NCBI GenBank assembly: GCA_023415935.1
Contig: JAEZIX010000115.1
Coordinates: 1-64,000 of the forward strand
DNA from: Cyanobacteria bacterium OH_CDB_20
GTDB taxonomy: Bacteria > Cyanobacteriota > Vampirovibrionia > Gastranaerophilales > Gastranaerophilaceae
Length of the DNA: 64,000 nt
Direction: 5' to 3'
This document shows, piece after piece, positions 20,379-30,168 of this stretch. Made by a program: the position numbers and the translations under genes. Under the pieces are notes generated by a model. The model saw only the letters and a list, made by a program, of their open reading frames with translations, ran no database searches and was not told the origin of the DNA. Position 1 is the stretch's first letter. Every line of letters begins with the position of its first letter.

Positions 20379-20403
20379 AAAAAGGACTATTACTGTCCTT
20401 TTT
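20379..20403 (-). terminator. Intrinsic terminator of paralogue B
   Basis: AAAAAGGAC and GTCCTTTTT form a 9-bp stem with a 7-base loop, with A and T runs on both sides, 23 bases after the stop at 20426. Confidence 0.8.
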
Positions 20404-20425
20404 CTTATATAAATAATTTTTATTA

Positions 20426-20917
20426 TTATCCTTGTGTACCGTTGTATTTTGGTGTTGATGCTTTGACTTCGCCTGTTTCCGCTTTTTCGACCATTTCGTA
20501 TTCTGATTGGTAAGCTTGAACTTCTGTTTCTAATGCTTTCTTTTGGATTTCGATTTGGTTTTCATATATTGAAATTTCTTGAATTTGAGCTTCGTATAAT
20601 GCTTGTTGAACTTTTGTTTCTGCATCATTAACGTCTGTAGAAGTTGTTGCTGCTGTTAATGCTGCGTTTAATTTTTCTGCATCATAATCTTTTTTCAAAG
20701 TACCATCAGCATTTAAAAATTCTTTAATTGCTTCTTGTCTTTTCTTTGCTGATTCTAATGTTGCTGCTGCTGAGGTTGTACTTGATGCGATTTGGATTTG
20801 TGTTTTTTGGGTCGCATAGTTAAGTTGTCTTTGAGACAAGATCATCAACTGCGCGTTTGCTTGGTTGATGCGTGTCCTCAACGATAGCTTTCTCATTGTA
20901 AAAATTGCGTAACCCAT
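20426..20917 (-). CDS. Coiled-coil protein, paralogue B
   Basis: This 163-aa protein starts MGYAIFTMRKLSLRTRINQA and ends EYEMVEKAETGEVKASTPKY before NGTQG. Compared with paralogue A, the first 40 and last 45 residues are nearly the same, while the central 70 differ mostly by substitution. The long helices lack cysteines. Each copy has its own promoter region and terminator, so they are regulated separately rather than as an operon. An AAGGAT-type ribosome site precedes the start. Function unknown; strong conservation of the ends suggests they are binding or assembly surfaces. Confidence 0.78.
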   Translation of the reverse strand: MGYAIFTMRKLSLRTRINQANAQLMILSQRQLNYATQKTQIQIASSTTSAAATLESAKKRQEAIKEFLNADGTLKKDYDAEKLNAALTAATTSTDVNDAETKVQQALYEAQIQEISIYENQIEIQKKALETEVQAYQSEYEMVEKAETGEVKASTPKYNGTQG

Positions 20918-21123
20918 TACTAAATAAATCCTTGTGTTTTTTATCTCTTACATTAATAAAAACAAAATGAAATTGTTTATTGCTAAAATGCATCAATTTT
21001 GTTAACATTTCTTAATATAAAATATTGAAAACCAATAGATATAATAGTTATTAAGTATATACTCGATATATAACGAGTAGATATTTATCTATTTTGTATA
21101 TAAAATTGTATATAAAAAATGCC

Positions 21124-22263
21124 TTATATTTTATATGCTTTTCTATAAAAAAGAATAAAACCAAGTATACCAAGTATAATATTAGGCATCCAGGTAGCCA
21201 AAAATGGCGTTAATATTGCTGATTCGCCAAAAGAAACAGAAAGAGCTCTTATTAAATAATAAAAGAAAATAATTAGAATACTGAACAAAAATCCTCTATT
21301 ATATCTTACTCTAGGAGGAGTAATTGCAAGAGGTACACCGAGTAAAACAAGTACAATTGTTGTAAAAGGCAACGCAAGTTTATCCCAATATTTTAATCTA
21401 AGCATTTTAAGAGTTTTCATAGTCTTTTCATTACTACTTTTATCATCTAATGCTGATATTTTTGAAGCAATTTGAACAAAATTTAGATCAGTGGCATCAT
21501 TTTGTCTTAGAAGTTGTTCTTTTAAATCCACACCAAAATTAGCAATTGTAGCACCCATCCAGGATGTATTTAATGTTTTATTTTGTCTTGCTATTGTATA
21601 TACAGAAGCATTCTCGAAGAGCCAGCCATCATCAGTTGCTCTACCGGTTTTTGCTTGTAATATCTGAATAGTTTTAGGCTGTGACAAATCAAGAATAGAA
21701 ACATTATAAAAATGTTTATCTTCACAGTTTTCAACGTAAAAAAGTCTTTTAATTTCATTGCCGTTTTGAAGCTCTTTTAAAGTAAAGTTTTTCTTACCTT
21801 CCGGTATGTTTTTTTGACCAAACGCCCATAATGCAAGAGTCTTAGACTGAGAAGCAGTCATTGGAACAATTGTTTCATTAATAAAAAAAGTGAAAGTTGC
21901 CATAAATATTGCAAATACAAAAATTGGTTTTGCAATTCTTTTAATACTTATTCCGCAGGCCTTCATAATAGTTATTTCAGAGCCCAAACACATATTATTA
22001 ACTGTCATAACAGTTGCAAATAGAACACTCATTGGTATTGTCATAACAATAACAGCAGGTAAGTTCAGAAGAATGATAATAAGTGCAACCTTAAAAGGCA
22101 TTCCATAAAGAGTTATTTGTTTAATAAGTGTAATAAAAGTATCAGAGGCAAATATTATCGAAGTGAAAATAACAACTCCGAAAATAAAAACCTCAAGAAT
22201 TTGCTTTATTATATATTTATCTAAAATACTTATATTATTTATATTAAACTTCATAGAATTCAT
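21124..22263 (-). CDS. LptF/LptG family lipopolysaccharide export permease
   Basis: This 379-aa inner-membrane protein has three N-terminal helices (LEVFIFGVVIFTSIIFASDT, ALIIILLNLPAVIVMTIPMS, IFVFAIFMATFTFFINET), a soluble periplasmic middle domain, and three C-terminal helices. This is the YjgP/YjgQ layout that moves LPS toward the outer membrane with LptB. Conserved features include GSEITIMKACGISIKRI. A second in-frame ATG at 22254 (MKFNINNISI) is an equally possible start. It follows the ABC substrate-binding protein gene by 22 bases. It supports a Gram-negative envelope. Confidence 0.9.
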   Translation of the reverse strand: MNSMKFNINNISILDKYIIKQILEVFIFGVVIFTSIIFASDTFITLIKQITLYGMPFKVALIIILLNLPAVIVMTIPMSVLFATVMTVNNMCLGSEITIMKACGISIKRIAKPIFVFAIFMATFTFFINETIVPMTASQSKTLALWAFGQKNIPEGKKNFTLKELQNGNEIKRLFYVENCEDKHFYNVSILDLSQPKTIQILQAKTGRATDDGWLFENASVYTIARQNKTLNTSWMGATIANFGVDLKEQLLRQNDATDLNFVQIASKISALDDKSSNEKTMKTLKMLRLKYWDKLALPFTTIVLVLLGVPLAITPPRVRYNRGFLFSILIIFFYYLIRALSVSFGESAILTPFLATWMPNIILGILGFILFYRKAYKI

Positions 22264-22285
22264 TTTAAATCAAAAAACCTATATT

Positions 22286-23512
22286 TCAAAGCTGTGTTTT
22301 TTTCCAGTCTTGTGCAAAATCGTTCAATAGCTTAGTTGTTTCAGCTTTATTCAGAACAATCTGCTGAATATAGTTGTTTGCAAGACTAAAAAGTTCTTTT
22401 TGCTTCTTGGTGTGATAATCAATACTTTGCAGATTATTTAACTGCTCGGCGCTCAATGCTCTTGAGTGTGCAAAAATTTCTTGTGATTGCGAATTAAAAT
22501 AACTGTCTTGAATAGCATATCTATTTACAGGAATAATCGAAGTCAATTTTGCAAGTTTTATTTGATTATCTTTATTTGTTAAAAACAATGCAAATTCTAT
22601 TGCTTCATCTGGATAATTTGCCTTAACAGGAATAATAAGATTCATAAGAGATACATCATATTTACCCGTTGAACCTACTAGTTGTTTTGCAACTTTTGTT
22701 TTTGAAAATACTTCCGGAGCATTTTCTTTTATTATGTTTAGAAAATTTGAACCGGCAGGTAGAACCGCAACTTCACCTGACATATATTTTTCTAAAGATT
22801 CTCTATGTCCCTGTGTTATAGATTCTTTCGGGATTAAATCTTTTTCATACATGTATTTATACATGTTATATATATATTCACTTTTTTCAGAAACTATTGT
22901 TTCTGGTGAATTTACATTATATTTATTTAATATTTTTAAAACAGTGTCATTCTCGGTCAAATTTGGCATTGTAAGATATTTACCCGTAGATTTTTTAAAC
23001 TTATCAGCTTCTTTATATAATTCTATATAATCTTCTGGAACACCTGCCATTTTTGCTTTAGCTAGAAGCTCAGAATTGTAAAAAGTTAAAGCAGATGTAG
23101 CATAAAAAGGAAACGCATAATATTCATCATTATATTTCATAGAATCTGCAATCGCAGGTACAAAATCTTTCATATATGATTTATCAATTTTCAGAAGTGC
23201 GTTTCTTTGTGCAAGCAAAATTGAAAAATCAGGCGTAAGATTTATTAAATCAGGAGGATTGTTTCCGAGCATTGAGGCAAGTGCCCTTTTTTCACCTTCT
23301 GAATAAGGTACATCTATCCAAGTAATCTTTACATCTGGATGAATTTTCTCAAAATCAGAAATAACAGAATTCACGTAAGAGCTAAATGTTCCCATTTGTA
23401 AAGTCATAAAAACCAAATGCTTTTTATTATCTTTAGTTTTTTTGTTTGTGAATACAAAAATACCTGCAATGAAAATAATAATTAATATTAAAATAGCAAT
23501 AAACTTTTTCAT
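22286..23512 (-). CDS. ABC transporter extracellular solute-binding protein (sugar type)
   Basis: This 408-aa protein begins with a hydrophobic export or anchor segment (MKKFIAILILIIIFIAGIFV) but has no lipobox cysteine. The mature fold signatures fit the UgpB/MalE family 1 binding proteins: VISDFEKIHPDVKITWIDVPYSEG, DEYYAFPFYATSALTFYNSE, SGEVAVLPAGSNF and FALFLTNKDNQIKLA. The ATG at 23512 is chosen because AGAGG lies 4 bases ahead. A matching permease is not adjacent but occurs at 35005-35901. The ligand, probably a sugar or glycerol phosphate, is not determinable. Confidence 0.88.
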   Translation of the reverse strand: MKKFIAILILIIIFIAGIFVFTNKKTKDNKKHLVFMTLQMGTFSSYVNSVISDFEKIHPDVKITWIDVPYSEGEKRALASMLGNNPPDLINLTPDFSILLAQRNALLKIDKSYMKDFVPAIADSMKYNDEYYAFPFYATSALTFYNSELLAKAKMAGVPEDYIELYKEADKFKKSTGKYLTMPNLTENDTVLKILNKYNVNSPETIVSEKSEYIYNMYKYMYEKDLIPKESITQGHRESLEKYMSGEVAVLPAGSNFLNIIKENAPEVFSKTKVAKQLVGSTGKYDVSLMNLIIPVKANYPDEAIEFALFLTNKDNQIKLAKLTSIIPVNRYAIQDSYFNSQSQEIFAHSRALSAEQLNNLQSIDYHTKKQKELFSLANNYIQQIVLNKAETTKLLNDFAQDWKKTQL

Positions 23513-23592
23513 CATGCCTCTTGTTATATAATAAAATATTTTAATACATGTATAATATTAAATATAAATAGTTTACAAAAGTAAGGTAAAAA

Positions 23593-24822
23593 TTGAACTT
23601 ATTTGATACTTTAAAAGAAACTAATAAACAAATTCCTTTAGCAGAACTTCTCAGGCCAAAGTCGCTTGATGAATACTTGGGGCAAGAAAATATTGTCTCA
23701 GGGAAATCTGCCTTTTTAAACCTTTTAAAATCAAAAAGGTTATTTTCTATTATATTGTGGGGTCCTCCAGGTTGCGGAAAAACCACACTTGCAAGACTTA
23801 TATCTTCTCATACTGAAAGTAACTTTATAGAACTAAGTGCAGTAACTTCAGGCATAAAAGACATAAAAGAAGCTGTTGAAACCGCCAAAGAAAAACTTAT
23901 ATACGGGCAAAAAACAATTCTTTTCATTGATGAAATTCATAGATACAGCAAAACTCAACAGGATGCACTTCTGCCTCATATCGAAAACGGTACAATATAT
24001 CTTATAGGTTCTACAACCGAAAACCCTTCTTTTCAGGTAATTCCGGCTCTTATCTCAAGGACTCAGGTAATAAGGCTAAATCCGATTGATGATAATAATA
24101 TTAAAAATATTATTATTAAAGGATTCAACTATCTGCAAGAAACATACCAAAAATGTTCATACGAAGAAAATGTAATTGAATTTATTATGAATTTTTCAAG
24201 AGGTGATGCAAGAAGCGCTCTAAATCTTGTCGAAAACTCATACTTTGCATCAGATTTGAAAGATGAAACGAGAATTATTACAATAAATATTCTTGAAGAG
24301 CTTGCTCAAACAAGCTCTATTAAATACTCTCAGCAAGACCACTACGATATGGCATCAGCCTTCCAAAAAAGTATGAGAGGCTCAGACCCTGATGCTGCAA
24401 TATACTGGCTTGCAAAAATGATTACAGCAGGAGAAGATCCAAGATTTATAGCAAGGAGAATGATAGTTTGCGCGGCAGAAGATGTTTCAAACGCCGACAC
24501 AAACGCACTAACAGTTGCTATAAATGCTTATAGAGCATCAGAACTCTTAGGTTTTCCTGAAGCAAGAATTCCACTTGCACAAGCAGTTGAATACATTGCA
24601 CGCGCACCGAAATCAAACAAAGCAGTAGTTGCAATAGATAAAGCAATATCAGATATAACTTCAGGAAAAAATTATTCGCCGCCAATGCACTTAAGAGATG
24701 CCCATTACAAAGACGCTTCAAAATACGGATTTGGTAAAGATTATGTATATTCACACTCTAACCCTGAATACAAACAACAATTCCTTCCTGATGAGCTTAA
24801 AGATACAAAATACTTTGATTAA
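23593..24822 (+). CDS. rarA: Replication-associated recombination protein A (RarA/MgsA AAA ATPase)
   Basis: This 409-aa AAA+ ATPase acts at stalled replication forks. It shows PLAELLRPKSLDEYLGQE, Walker A GPPGCGKTTLA, Walker B ILFIDEIHR, sensor 1 IGSTTENPSF, and a C-terminal clamp-loader-like region with MRGSDPDAAIYWLAKMI and PMHLRDAHYKDA. The start codon is TTG at 23593, supported by AAGG six bases upstream. No earlier ATG keeps the frame sensibly. Single gene, complete length. Confidence 0.95.
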   Translation: MNLFDTLKETNKQIPLAELLRPKSLDEYLGQENIVSGKSAFLNLLKSKRLFSIILWGPPGCGKTTLARLISSHTESNFIELSAVTSGIKDIKEAVETAKEKLIYGQKTILFIDEIHRYSKTQQDALLPHIENGTIYLIGSTTENPSFQVIPALISRTQVIRLNPIDDNNIKNIIIKGFNYLQETYQKCSYEENVIEFIMNFSRGDARSALNLVENSYFASDLKDETRIITINILEELAQTSSIKYSQQDHYDMASAFQKSMRGSDPDAAIYWLAKMITAGEDPRFIARRMIVCAAEDVSNADTNALTVAINAYRASELLGFPEARIPLAQAVEYIARAPKSNKAVVAIDKAISDITSGKNYSPPMHLRDAHYKDASKYGFGKDYVYSHSNPEYKQQFLPDELKDTKYFD

Positions 24823-24928
24823 AAAATATTTGTAACGATATATTACAATATATACTTTTTATGAATTTGATATATAAAAAATGTTTTTATATAGATGTAA
24901 GGTTGTTAAAGTATATTATGAGGTAGAT

Positions 24929-25345
24929 ATGGCAGTTGCAGCAAACCAAGCACGTTTATTGGGCTTGACAGCAAGAAAATCAGATCTTGAATATAAAATG
25001 ATGCTACTATCAAGTCAAATGATGGTTCTATCTAGCCAAAGCGCAGAACTACAATCAGAACGTTCTACTGAAATGAACCAACTAATAGCGCAGCTAACCT
25101 CCCAAGCAAATGGGGATACTTCAGTTGACCTTAAAGTAACGGAACTAAAGAATCAAATCGGAGCTAAATTCGATGCCCAAATAGCAATGCTTGAGAAAGC
25201 ACAAGAACAATTAGATTTACAAATGGGTCAATACGAAACACAGCACCAAGCAGTAAGCGAAGAACAACAAAACCTAGAAAAAACACTTGATTCAAATATC
25301 AAAATAGATTTTAAAGGTGTTGGCGGCGGTTCAAACGGCGGCTAA
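24929..25345 (+). CDS. Short coiled-coil protein with Gly-rich tail
   Basis: This 138-aa protein begins MAVAANQARLLGLTARKSDL; the ATG at 24929 follows GAGGTAG. Two long helices (YKMMLLSSQMMVLSSQSAEL and the region around AQEQLDLQMGQYETQHQAV) are Gln/Met/Leu-rich and end in a flexible VGGGSNGG tail. The opening, a short basic loop then a QLM/MM-L-S-Q helix, resembles the openings of the paralogues at 19614 and 20426, so it may be a distant relative. Function is not known. Confidence 0.72.
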   Translation: MAVAANQARLLGLTARKSDLEYKMMLLSSQMMVLSSQSAELQSERSTEMNQLIAQLTSQANGDTSVDLKVTELKNQIGAKFDAQIAMLEKAQEQLDLQMGQYETQHQAVSEEQQNLEKTLDSNIKIDFKGVGGGSNGG

Positions 25346-25394
25346 TAAAGAAAAATATAAGTAAGTAAGAAAACAAGAAAGAAAGACTACAAAA

Positions 25395-25577
25395 ATGCAA
25401 CAAAATTTTTTCCAATACACACCAGAAGTAATAAATATATATGAAGAAGCTAAACAGGCAATAGATGAAGAAATAACTAAAAAGCCTTATCAAAAATCCT
25501 TCAACAATATAACGACAATGCTGGAAGAGTGCTATTTTATAGGCGCCACCAAATTTGGTCCAAATTTTATCGCATAA
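25395..25577 (+). CDS. Small hypothetical protein
   Basis: This 60-aa frame (MQQNFFQYTPEVINIYEEAK ... FIGATKFGPNFIA) lies 49 bases after the coiled-coil gene on the same strand and is closed by a strong terminator. A GAAAG lies 7 to 11 bases before the ATG. Its amphipathic composition looks protein-like. I recognise no family. A 17-bp sequence in its leader recurs upstream of the gene at 30247. Confidence 0.5.
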   Translation: MQQNFFQYTPEVINIYEEAKQAIDEEITKKPYQKSFNNITTMLEECYFIGATKFGPNFIA

Positions 25578-25606
25578 AAAAGCCCGATTTAATCGGGCTT
25601 TTTTTT
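25576..25606. terminator. Bidirectional intrinsic terminator
   Basis: AAAAAAGCCCGATT and AATCGGGCTTTTTT form a nearly perfect 14-bp stem between the convergent small gene and serA. It can end transcription from both sides and touches the serA stop codon. Confidence 0.92.
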
Positions 25607-27197
25607 AGTAGTTTAATTTAATATACTTGGCACTTCTGATACCATCTATTTTCATTATTGTTTTAAGAGTTTGCTCATCTACATCAGTATCTGTATTTAT
25701 AATCATAATTGATTCATTCTCTTTAGAATCTTTATTTTGAGCAACGTGCATCCTGTTAATATTGATATTATTTTCGCCAATTACAGCTGCAACTTTAGCA
25801 ATCATAGATGGTTTGTTTTCGTGCGGTAAAAGAAGCATATGACAATCAGGTTCTATACTCATATTATATTCGTTAATTTGAACTATTCTTGGCATATTTT
25901 GCGCGATAAGAGCGCCTGTAACAGTTACTATCTCCTTATCCGTATGAAGTTTGATAGTTATAGAACCGATATATGTACAATCTTTTTGAGATTTTGAAAT
26001 TACAAAATCAATTCCGCGCTGTTTTGCAACAAGCGGCGCATTAACATAGTTTATGCCTTCCATTCTTGAAGAAAATATACCTTTTTGAACTGCAACTTCA
26101 AGAGGAGAAACGTCAAGTTCTGAAAGATTACCTTTAACAATCATCTCAACACTTTTAAAATTACCTGTTGCAATTTGTGCAGCAATTTCACCAAGGTTTT
26201 CAGCAAGAAGCATATAATCTTTTACAGGCTCTAGCACAGAAGGTTTTAGAGAAGGAATATTAACAGCAGCTTTTGCACTTCCACCTGATAAAACTTCTCT
26301 TATCTGCTCAGCAACGTCTATTGCAACATTAAACTGGGCTTCAGTAGTACTAGCACCTAAATGCGGAGTAAGCAAAATATTACCTTTTGACTCAATTAAA
26401 GGTGATTTTTCAATATTAGGTTCTTCCTCAAATACGTCAATAGCTGCTGATGCAACGTGACCTGAATCAAGTGCCTCTTTAAGTGCAGCTTCATCAATAA
26501 TGCCGCCTCTTGCACAGTTGATAATTCTTACACCAGGTTTCATTCTATTTAATGTATTTCTATTAATCAAATACATTGTTTCTTTTGTTTTTGGCGTATG
26601 GATTGAGATATAGTCGCATATGCCCCAAAATTCATCAAGATTAGGAATATATTTAGCACCAATTTTCTCAACTGTTTCTTTTGTAGTATAAGGGTCACAG
26701 ACAACTACATTCATTCCAAGCGCAAGCGCAACCTGCGCAACGTGAGAACCAATTTTGCCTAGCCCAATAACACCAAGAGTCTTACCATATACTTCAACTC
26801 CTGTAAACTTTGAACGTTCCCAAGCACCTGTTTTGGTTGAAACAGCGGCTTGTGGTATATTTCTTGACATAGCAAGCATAAGTGCAATAGTGTGTTCAGC
26901 AGCAGCATTTGTATTGCCATCTGGAGAATTCACAACAATAACACCATTTTGAGTAGCAGCTTCTAAGTCAACATTATCTACTCCAACTCCTGCTCTACCA
27001 ACTATTTTAAGATTTTTGGCAGCATCGAGTATTTTTTTTGTAACTTTTGTCTGGCTTCTAATCATCAAAGCATCGTAATCTTTGATTTTTTCGGCAAGCT
27101 CATCTTCTGGCATTGTTGGCAGAAAATCAACATCTGCGACATCTTTCAGGATATTTCCTGCGGCTTCATTTATTTTATCTGTAATTAAAACTTTCAT
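25605..27197 (-). CDS. serA: D-3-phosphoglycerate dehydrogenase, long form with ACT domain
   Basis: This 530-aa enzyme catalyses the first step of serine biosynthesis. It has the substrate domain, the NAD fold GKTLGVIGLGKIGSHVAQVA, catalytic Arg in INCARGGIIDE, Glu in DVFEEEP and His in LTPHLGAST. An intervening ASB domain follows, and a C-terminal ACT domain (NKPSMIAKVAAVIGENNINI) is likely to sense serine. The second of two adjacent ATGs is preferred because AGGGG sits 6 bases ahead. It starts 9 bases after the aminotransferase stop, so the two serine-related enzymes form one unit. Confidence 0.97.
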   Translation of the reverse strand: MKVLITDKINEAAGNILKDVADVDFLPTMPEDELAEKIKDYDALMIRSQTKVTKKILDAAKNLKIVGRAGVGVDNVDLEAATQNGVIVVNSPDGNTNAAAEHTIALMLAMSRNIPQAAVSTKTGAWERSKFTGVEVYGKTLGVIGLGKIGSHVAQVALALGMNVVVCDPYTTKETVEKIGAKYIPNLDEFWGICDYISIHTPKTKETMYLINRNTLNRMKPGVRIINCARGGIIDEAALKEALDSGHVASAAIDVFEEEPNIEKSPLIESKGNILLTPHLGASTTEAQFNVAIDVAEQIREVLSGGSAKAAVNIPSLKPSVLEPVKDYMLLAENLGEIAAQIATGNFKSVEMIVKGNLSELDVSPLEVAVQKGIFSSRMEGINYVNAPLVAKQRGIDFVISKSQKDCTYIGSITIKLHTDKEIVTVTGALIAQNMPRIVQINEYNMSIEPDCHMLLLPHENKPSMIAKVAAVIGENNININRMHVAQNKDSKENESIMIINTDTDVDEQTLKTIMKIDGIRSAKYIKLNY

Positions 27198-27206
27198 CAT
27201 TGTCCC

Positions 27207-28358
27207 CTATTTGTAAAATTCTTTTATTAACGCGCTCACACCAGTACCTACTTCAAACTTGTACCCAAGTTTATGTAAAGTAGCCTCTAATGAGCCAATA
27301 GCTGTTATTGCATCTCTTTCTGAAACAAAACCTAAAGTACCCATTCTGAAGATTTTATCCTTCAAGGCATTTTGACCATTTGCAACAACTATATCAAAAT
27401 CCTTTTTCATTGTTGCTCTAATATCAGGCACAGAAACACCGTCTGGAGGTAAAACTGAAGTTATAGCATTACTTGCAATATTGTCGTTATCGACAAACAA
27501 CTTTAGCCCCATTGCTCTAACAGCAGCCCTTAAGCCTCTTGCTATTTTAGAATGTCTAGCCCAGATATTTTCAATACCTTCCTCTTTAATAAGGTCTAGT
27601 GCTGTTCTTAATGCAACTATTAGATTAACTGCAGGTGTAAAGGCAGTAGATGCTTCTTTAACAGACTTAAGGTTAGAACCCCAGTTAAAGTAAAAACTAG
27701 GTCTTTCACATCTTTCATAAAGTTCCCAAGCTTTTGGACTTGCTGCCAAAAATGACAATCCTGGGGGTATCATAAACCCTTTTTGAGAGCCTGATACAAG
27801 GACGTCTATACCCCATTCATCCATTCTACACTCAATTGCACCTAAACTTGTAACACCATCAACAACGGAAACCGCACCGTGTTCTTTTATCAAAGAAACC
27901 AATTTTTTAACATCATTGGTAACCCCTGTTGCCGTTTCATTATGTGTCAAAGTTACTATTTTAATCTCTTTATTAGTATCAGCATCTAAAACTTTCTTCA
28001 ACTCTTCTGGACTAATAGCATTTCCTGCTTCAACTTCAATTTTTTGGACATCAGCACCTAAAGAAGCAGCTATCTTGGCCCATCTTGAGCCGAAATTCCC
28101 AATAATCAAAGATAAAACTTTGTAACCAGGATTAACAAGGTTAGATAAAGCAGCCTCCATTGCACCTGTTCCAGATGCAGTGTATATGATTACATCATTT
28201 TTAGTATGAAAAATGAGTTTTAAATCTTCGTATACCGACGAAAGAATTTTTGAAAACTCCGTACTTCTATGGCCGATAGGATGTTTTGCCATGTCTAATA
28301 GTACACTTTCCGGAACTGGCGTTGGGCCCGGAATCATCAAAAATGTCTTGTCTTTCAT
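27207..28358 (-). CDS. Class V aminotransferase (serine/alanine-glyoxylate type)
   Basis: This 383-aa PLP enzyme begins MKDKTFLMIPGPTPVPESVL and has GHRSTEFSKIL, TASGTGAMEAALSNLV, the DGVTSLGA aspartate and the PLP lysine in LVSGSQKGFMIPPGLSF. Family members use serine or alanine with glyoxylate, or phosphohydroxypyruvate. Position immediately before serA suggests it supplies the transamination step of serine synthesis or links serine to glyoxylate. Which reaction it performs cannot be read from sequence alone. Confidence 0.93.
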   Translation of the reverse strand: MKDKTFLMIPGPTPVPESVLLDMAKHPIGHRSTEFSKILSSVYEDLKLIFHTKNDVIIYTASGTGAMEAALSNLVNPGYKVLSLIIGNFGSRWAKIAASLGADVQKIEVEAGNAISPEELKKVLDADTNKEIKIVTLTHNETATGVTNDVKKLVSLIKEHGAVSVVDGVTSLGAIECRMDEWGIDVLVSGSQKGFMIPPGLSFLAASPKAWELYERCERPSFYFNWGSNLKSVKEASTAFTPAVNLIVALRTALDLIKEEGIENIWARHSKIARGLRAAVRAMGLKLFVDNDNIASNAITSVLPPDGVSVPDIRATMKKDFDIVVANGQNALKDKIFRMGTLGFVSERDAITAIGSLEATLHKLGYKFEVGTGVSALIKEFYK

Positions 28359-28414
28359 TCTGTCTCTCCGTCTTTCTATAACCGACTTTTTCTCTATGAA
28401 AAAGCCTTAATGTG

Positions 28415-30052
28415 TCAATAAATATTAGTCAATATTTCAAGATTATTTTTAGCTTCTACATGATTTGGTGCAAGGTCTAAAACCTTTTTGTATTGTGCGA
28501 TAGCGGACTTTGTATCCATTGCAACTTCATAAGCAAGTGCAAGATTATACCTTATATCGATGTTTAAAGGGTCAATATCAAGTGCTTTTGAAAAAGCATC
28601 AATTGCAGCTTCTGTATTTTTTAATCTTACTTCAACTAATCCAACACCAGCATGAGCAAGCGCAAGATCAGGTTTAATATGAAGTGATTGCGTATAATAC
28701 TTTTTTGCCTCAATTATATTATCAATTTCGTAATATAAATTTCCGAGTTTAAAATAGTAATCTGAATTTTCAGGAGCAATTTCAATCGCCATTTTATAGT
28801 ATTTAATTGCCTCTTGATAGTTTCTTATTGAAAAATTCAAATCACCCAAGATAACATATATATCTGTATTTGAAGGATTATATTCAAGAGCTTTATTATA
28901 CATTTGAAATACAGAATCCATTTTTCCTTGAGTAAACAAATAATTAGCATAATCAAGATAAACGTTACTTAAAGTAACCCTGACATCTTGAATTTCACTT
29001 GGGTAAGCAATTTCAAGATAATCTTTATAAATATCAATAGCCATCTCATATTTTCTAAGTTGACAATACAAGCTGCCCAAAGTCTTCTTTAACTCAACAT
29101 CTCGAGGGAATTTTGAAATAATACTTTTTAGATAAACCAGTGCTTTATCATAATCCTGTAAACCTATATATGCTTTAGCAACACAATTGTATAATATTCC
29201 TTTATTAATTTCCCTTGCATTCATAGCATTTATAGCAACTTCAATTACTTCCTTATACCTGTTTAATTTCAAATAAACTTCAGCAAGTTCTTCTATATGC
29301 TTACCATTTGCAGGTTCAAGCTCTGCCAACCTTTTGAGAATATCAGCTGCTTCTTCTAACCTGTTTGAAATCAAATATCCTTTTTTCAGATAAGAAAGTA
29401 TTGTTCTATCTTCAGGGTATGTTTCAATTAAAAGACTTGCTTCAAGTAACATCTTGTCCCAATCCCTAAAATCGCAATATATACTTGTAATTTGGAGCTT
29501 AATGTTCTTTTTCTCATTATCGTCTGTAGTAGTTTCTAAAATGCTTTTATAAAGCTCTAGAGCAAGATTTTTATCTTTTTTAAGCATATATACTTCAGCA
29601 AGTGATTTCTTTGCCTCTATATTTGAAGGGTCTTTCTCAATGATGTACTTATACAAGTTAATAGCTTTATTTATCTGTTTAGTTTTAAGGTAAGCATGCG
29701 CAGTATAAAGTGCCGCTTCGTAATTAGCTGGATTATTTTTTAAAATTAATGAAAAGTGCCCAATTGCATCAACATACTTTTTAGCATCGAATAGTAATTT
29801 GGCAAATATCACATGCGAAGACTCAAGACGCTGGTTTTGGCTAAGGTTTTCTTTTGCAACCATAAAAGCTTCTTTCCAGTTTCCTGATTTTTTAAGCATT
29901 TCAACATGTTCAGCAACCTTATCGCTAAGTACCTTTTTAGTTTCATCATTATCGGAATCGTCAATGTCAACTGCAATATACTTCATAAGGTTATACAGAA
30001 GAAACATTACGACAATAACAAATGTCGTTACTATTATAATTGTTGTTAACAT
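28415..30052 (-). CDS. Membrane-anchored TPR protein
   Basis: This 545-aa protein has an N-terminal membrane helix (TTIIIVTTFVIVVMFLLYNL), then a charged linker and about a dozen TPR units (for example YYFKLGNLYYEIDNIIEAKK and IRYNLALAYEVAMDTKSAIA). It is probably a membrane-tethered scaffold facing one side of the inner membrane. It precedes the aminotransferase-serA pair by about 55 bases and may share their transcript, though no functional link to serine synthesis is evident. Confidence 0.87.
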   Translation of the reverse strand: MLTTIIIVTTFVIVVMFLLYNLMKYIAVDIDDSDNDETKKVLSDKVAEHVEMLKKSGNWKEAFMVAKENLSQNQRLESSHVIFAKLLFDAKKYVDAIGHFSLILKNNPANYEAALYTAHAYLKTKQINKAINLYKYIIEKDPSNIEAKKSLAEVYMLKKDKNLALELYKSILETTTDDNEKKNIKLQITSIYCDFRDWDKMLLEASLLIETYPEDRTILSYLKKGYLISNRLEEAADILKRLAELEPANGKHIEELAEVYLKLNRYKEVIEVAINAMNAREINKGILYNCVAKAYIGLQDYDKALVYLKSIISKFPRDVELKKTLGSLYCQLRKYEMAIDIYKDYLEIAYPSEIQDVRVTLSNVYLDYANYLFTQGKMDSVFQMYNKALEYNPSNTDIYVILGDLNFSIRNYQEAIKYYKMAIEIAPENSDYYFKLGNLYYEIDNIIEAKKYYTQSLHIKPDLALAHAGVGLVEVRLKNTEAAIDAFSKALDIDPLNIDIRYNLALAYEVAMDTKSAIAQYKKVLDLAPNHVEAKNNLEILTNIY

Positions 30053-30139
30053 AAAGCCATTGACTCCTCCGTCAACATTATATCAATATTTTATTTTTTT
30101 GTATACGAAAAGCTTATTCTAACTTATATGAGGATGATA

Positions 30140-30168
30140 TTGTTAAGATTGTAAACTTTTTTTATAAT
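30140..30168 (+). promoter_or_regulatory. Promoter of the gene at 30247
   Basis: TTGTTA at 30140-30145 and a perfect TATAAT at 30163-30168 are spaced by 17 bases. The leader would be about 70 bases and includes the 17-bp word AAATATAAGTAAGTAAG (30200-30216). Confidence 0.65.
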
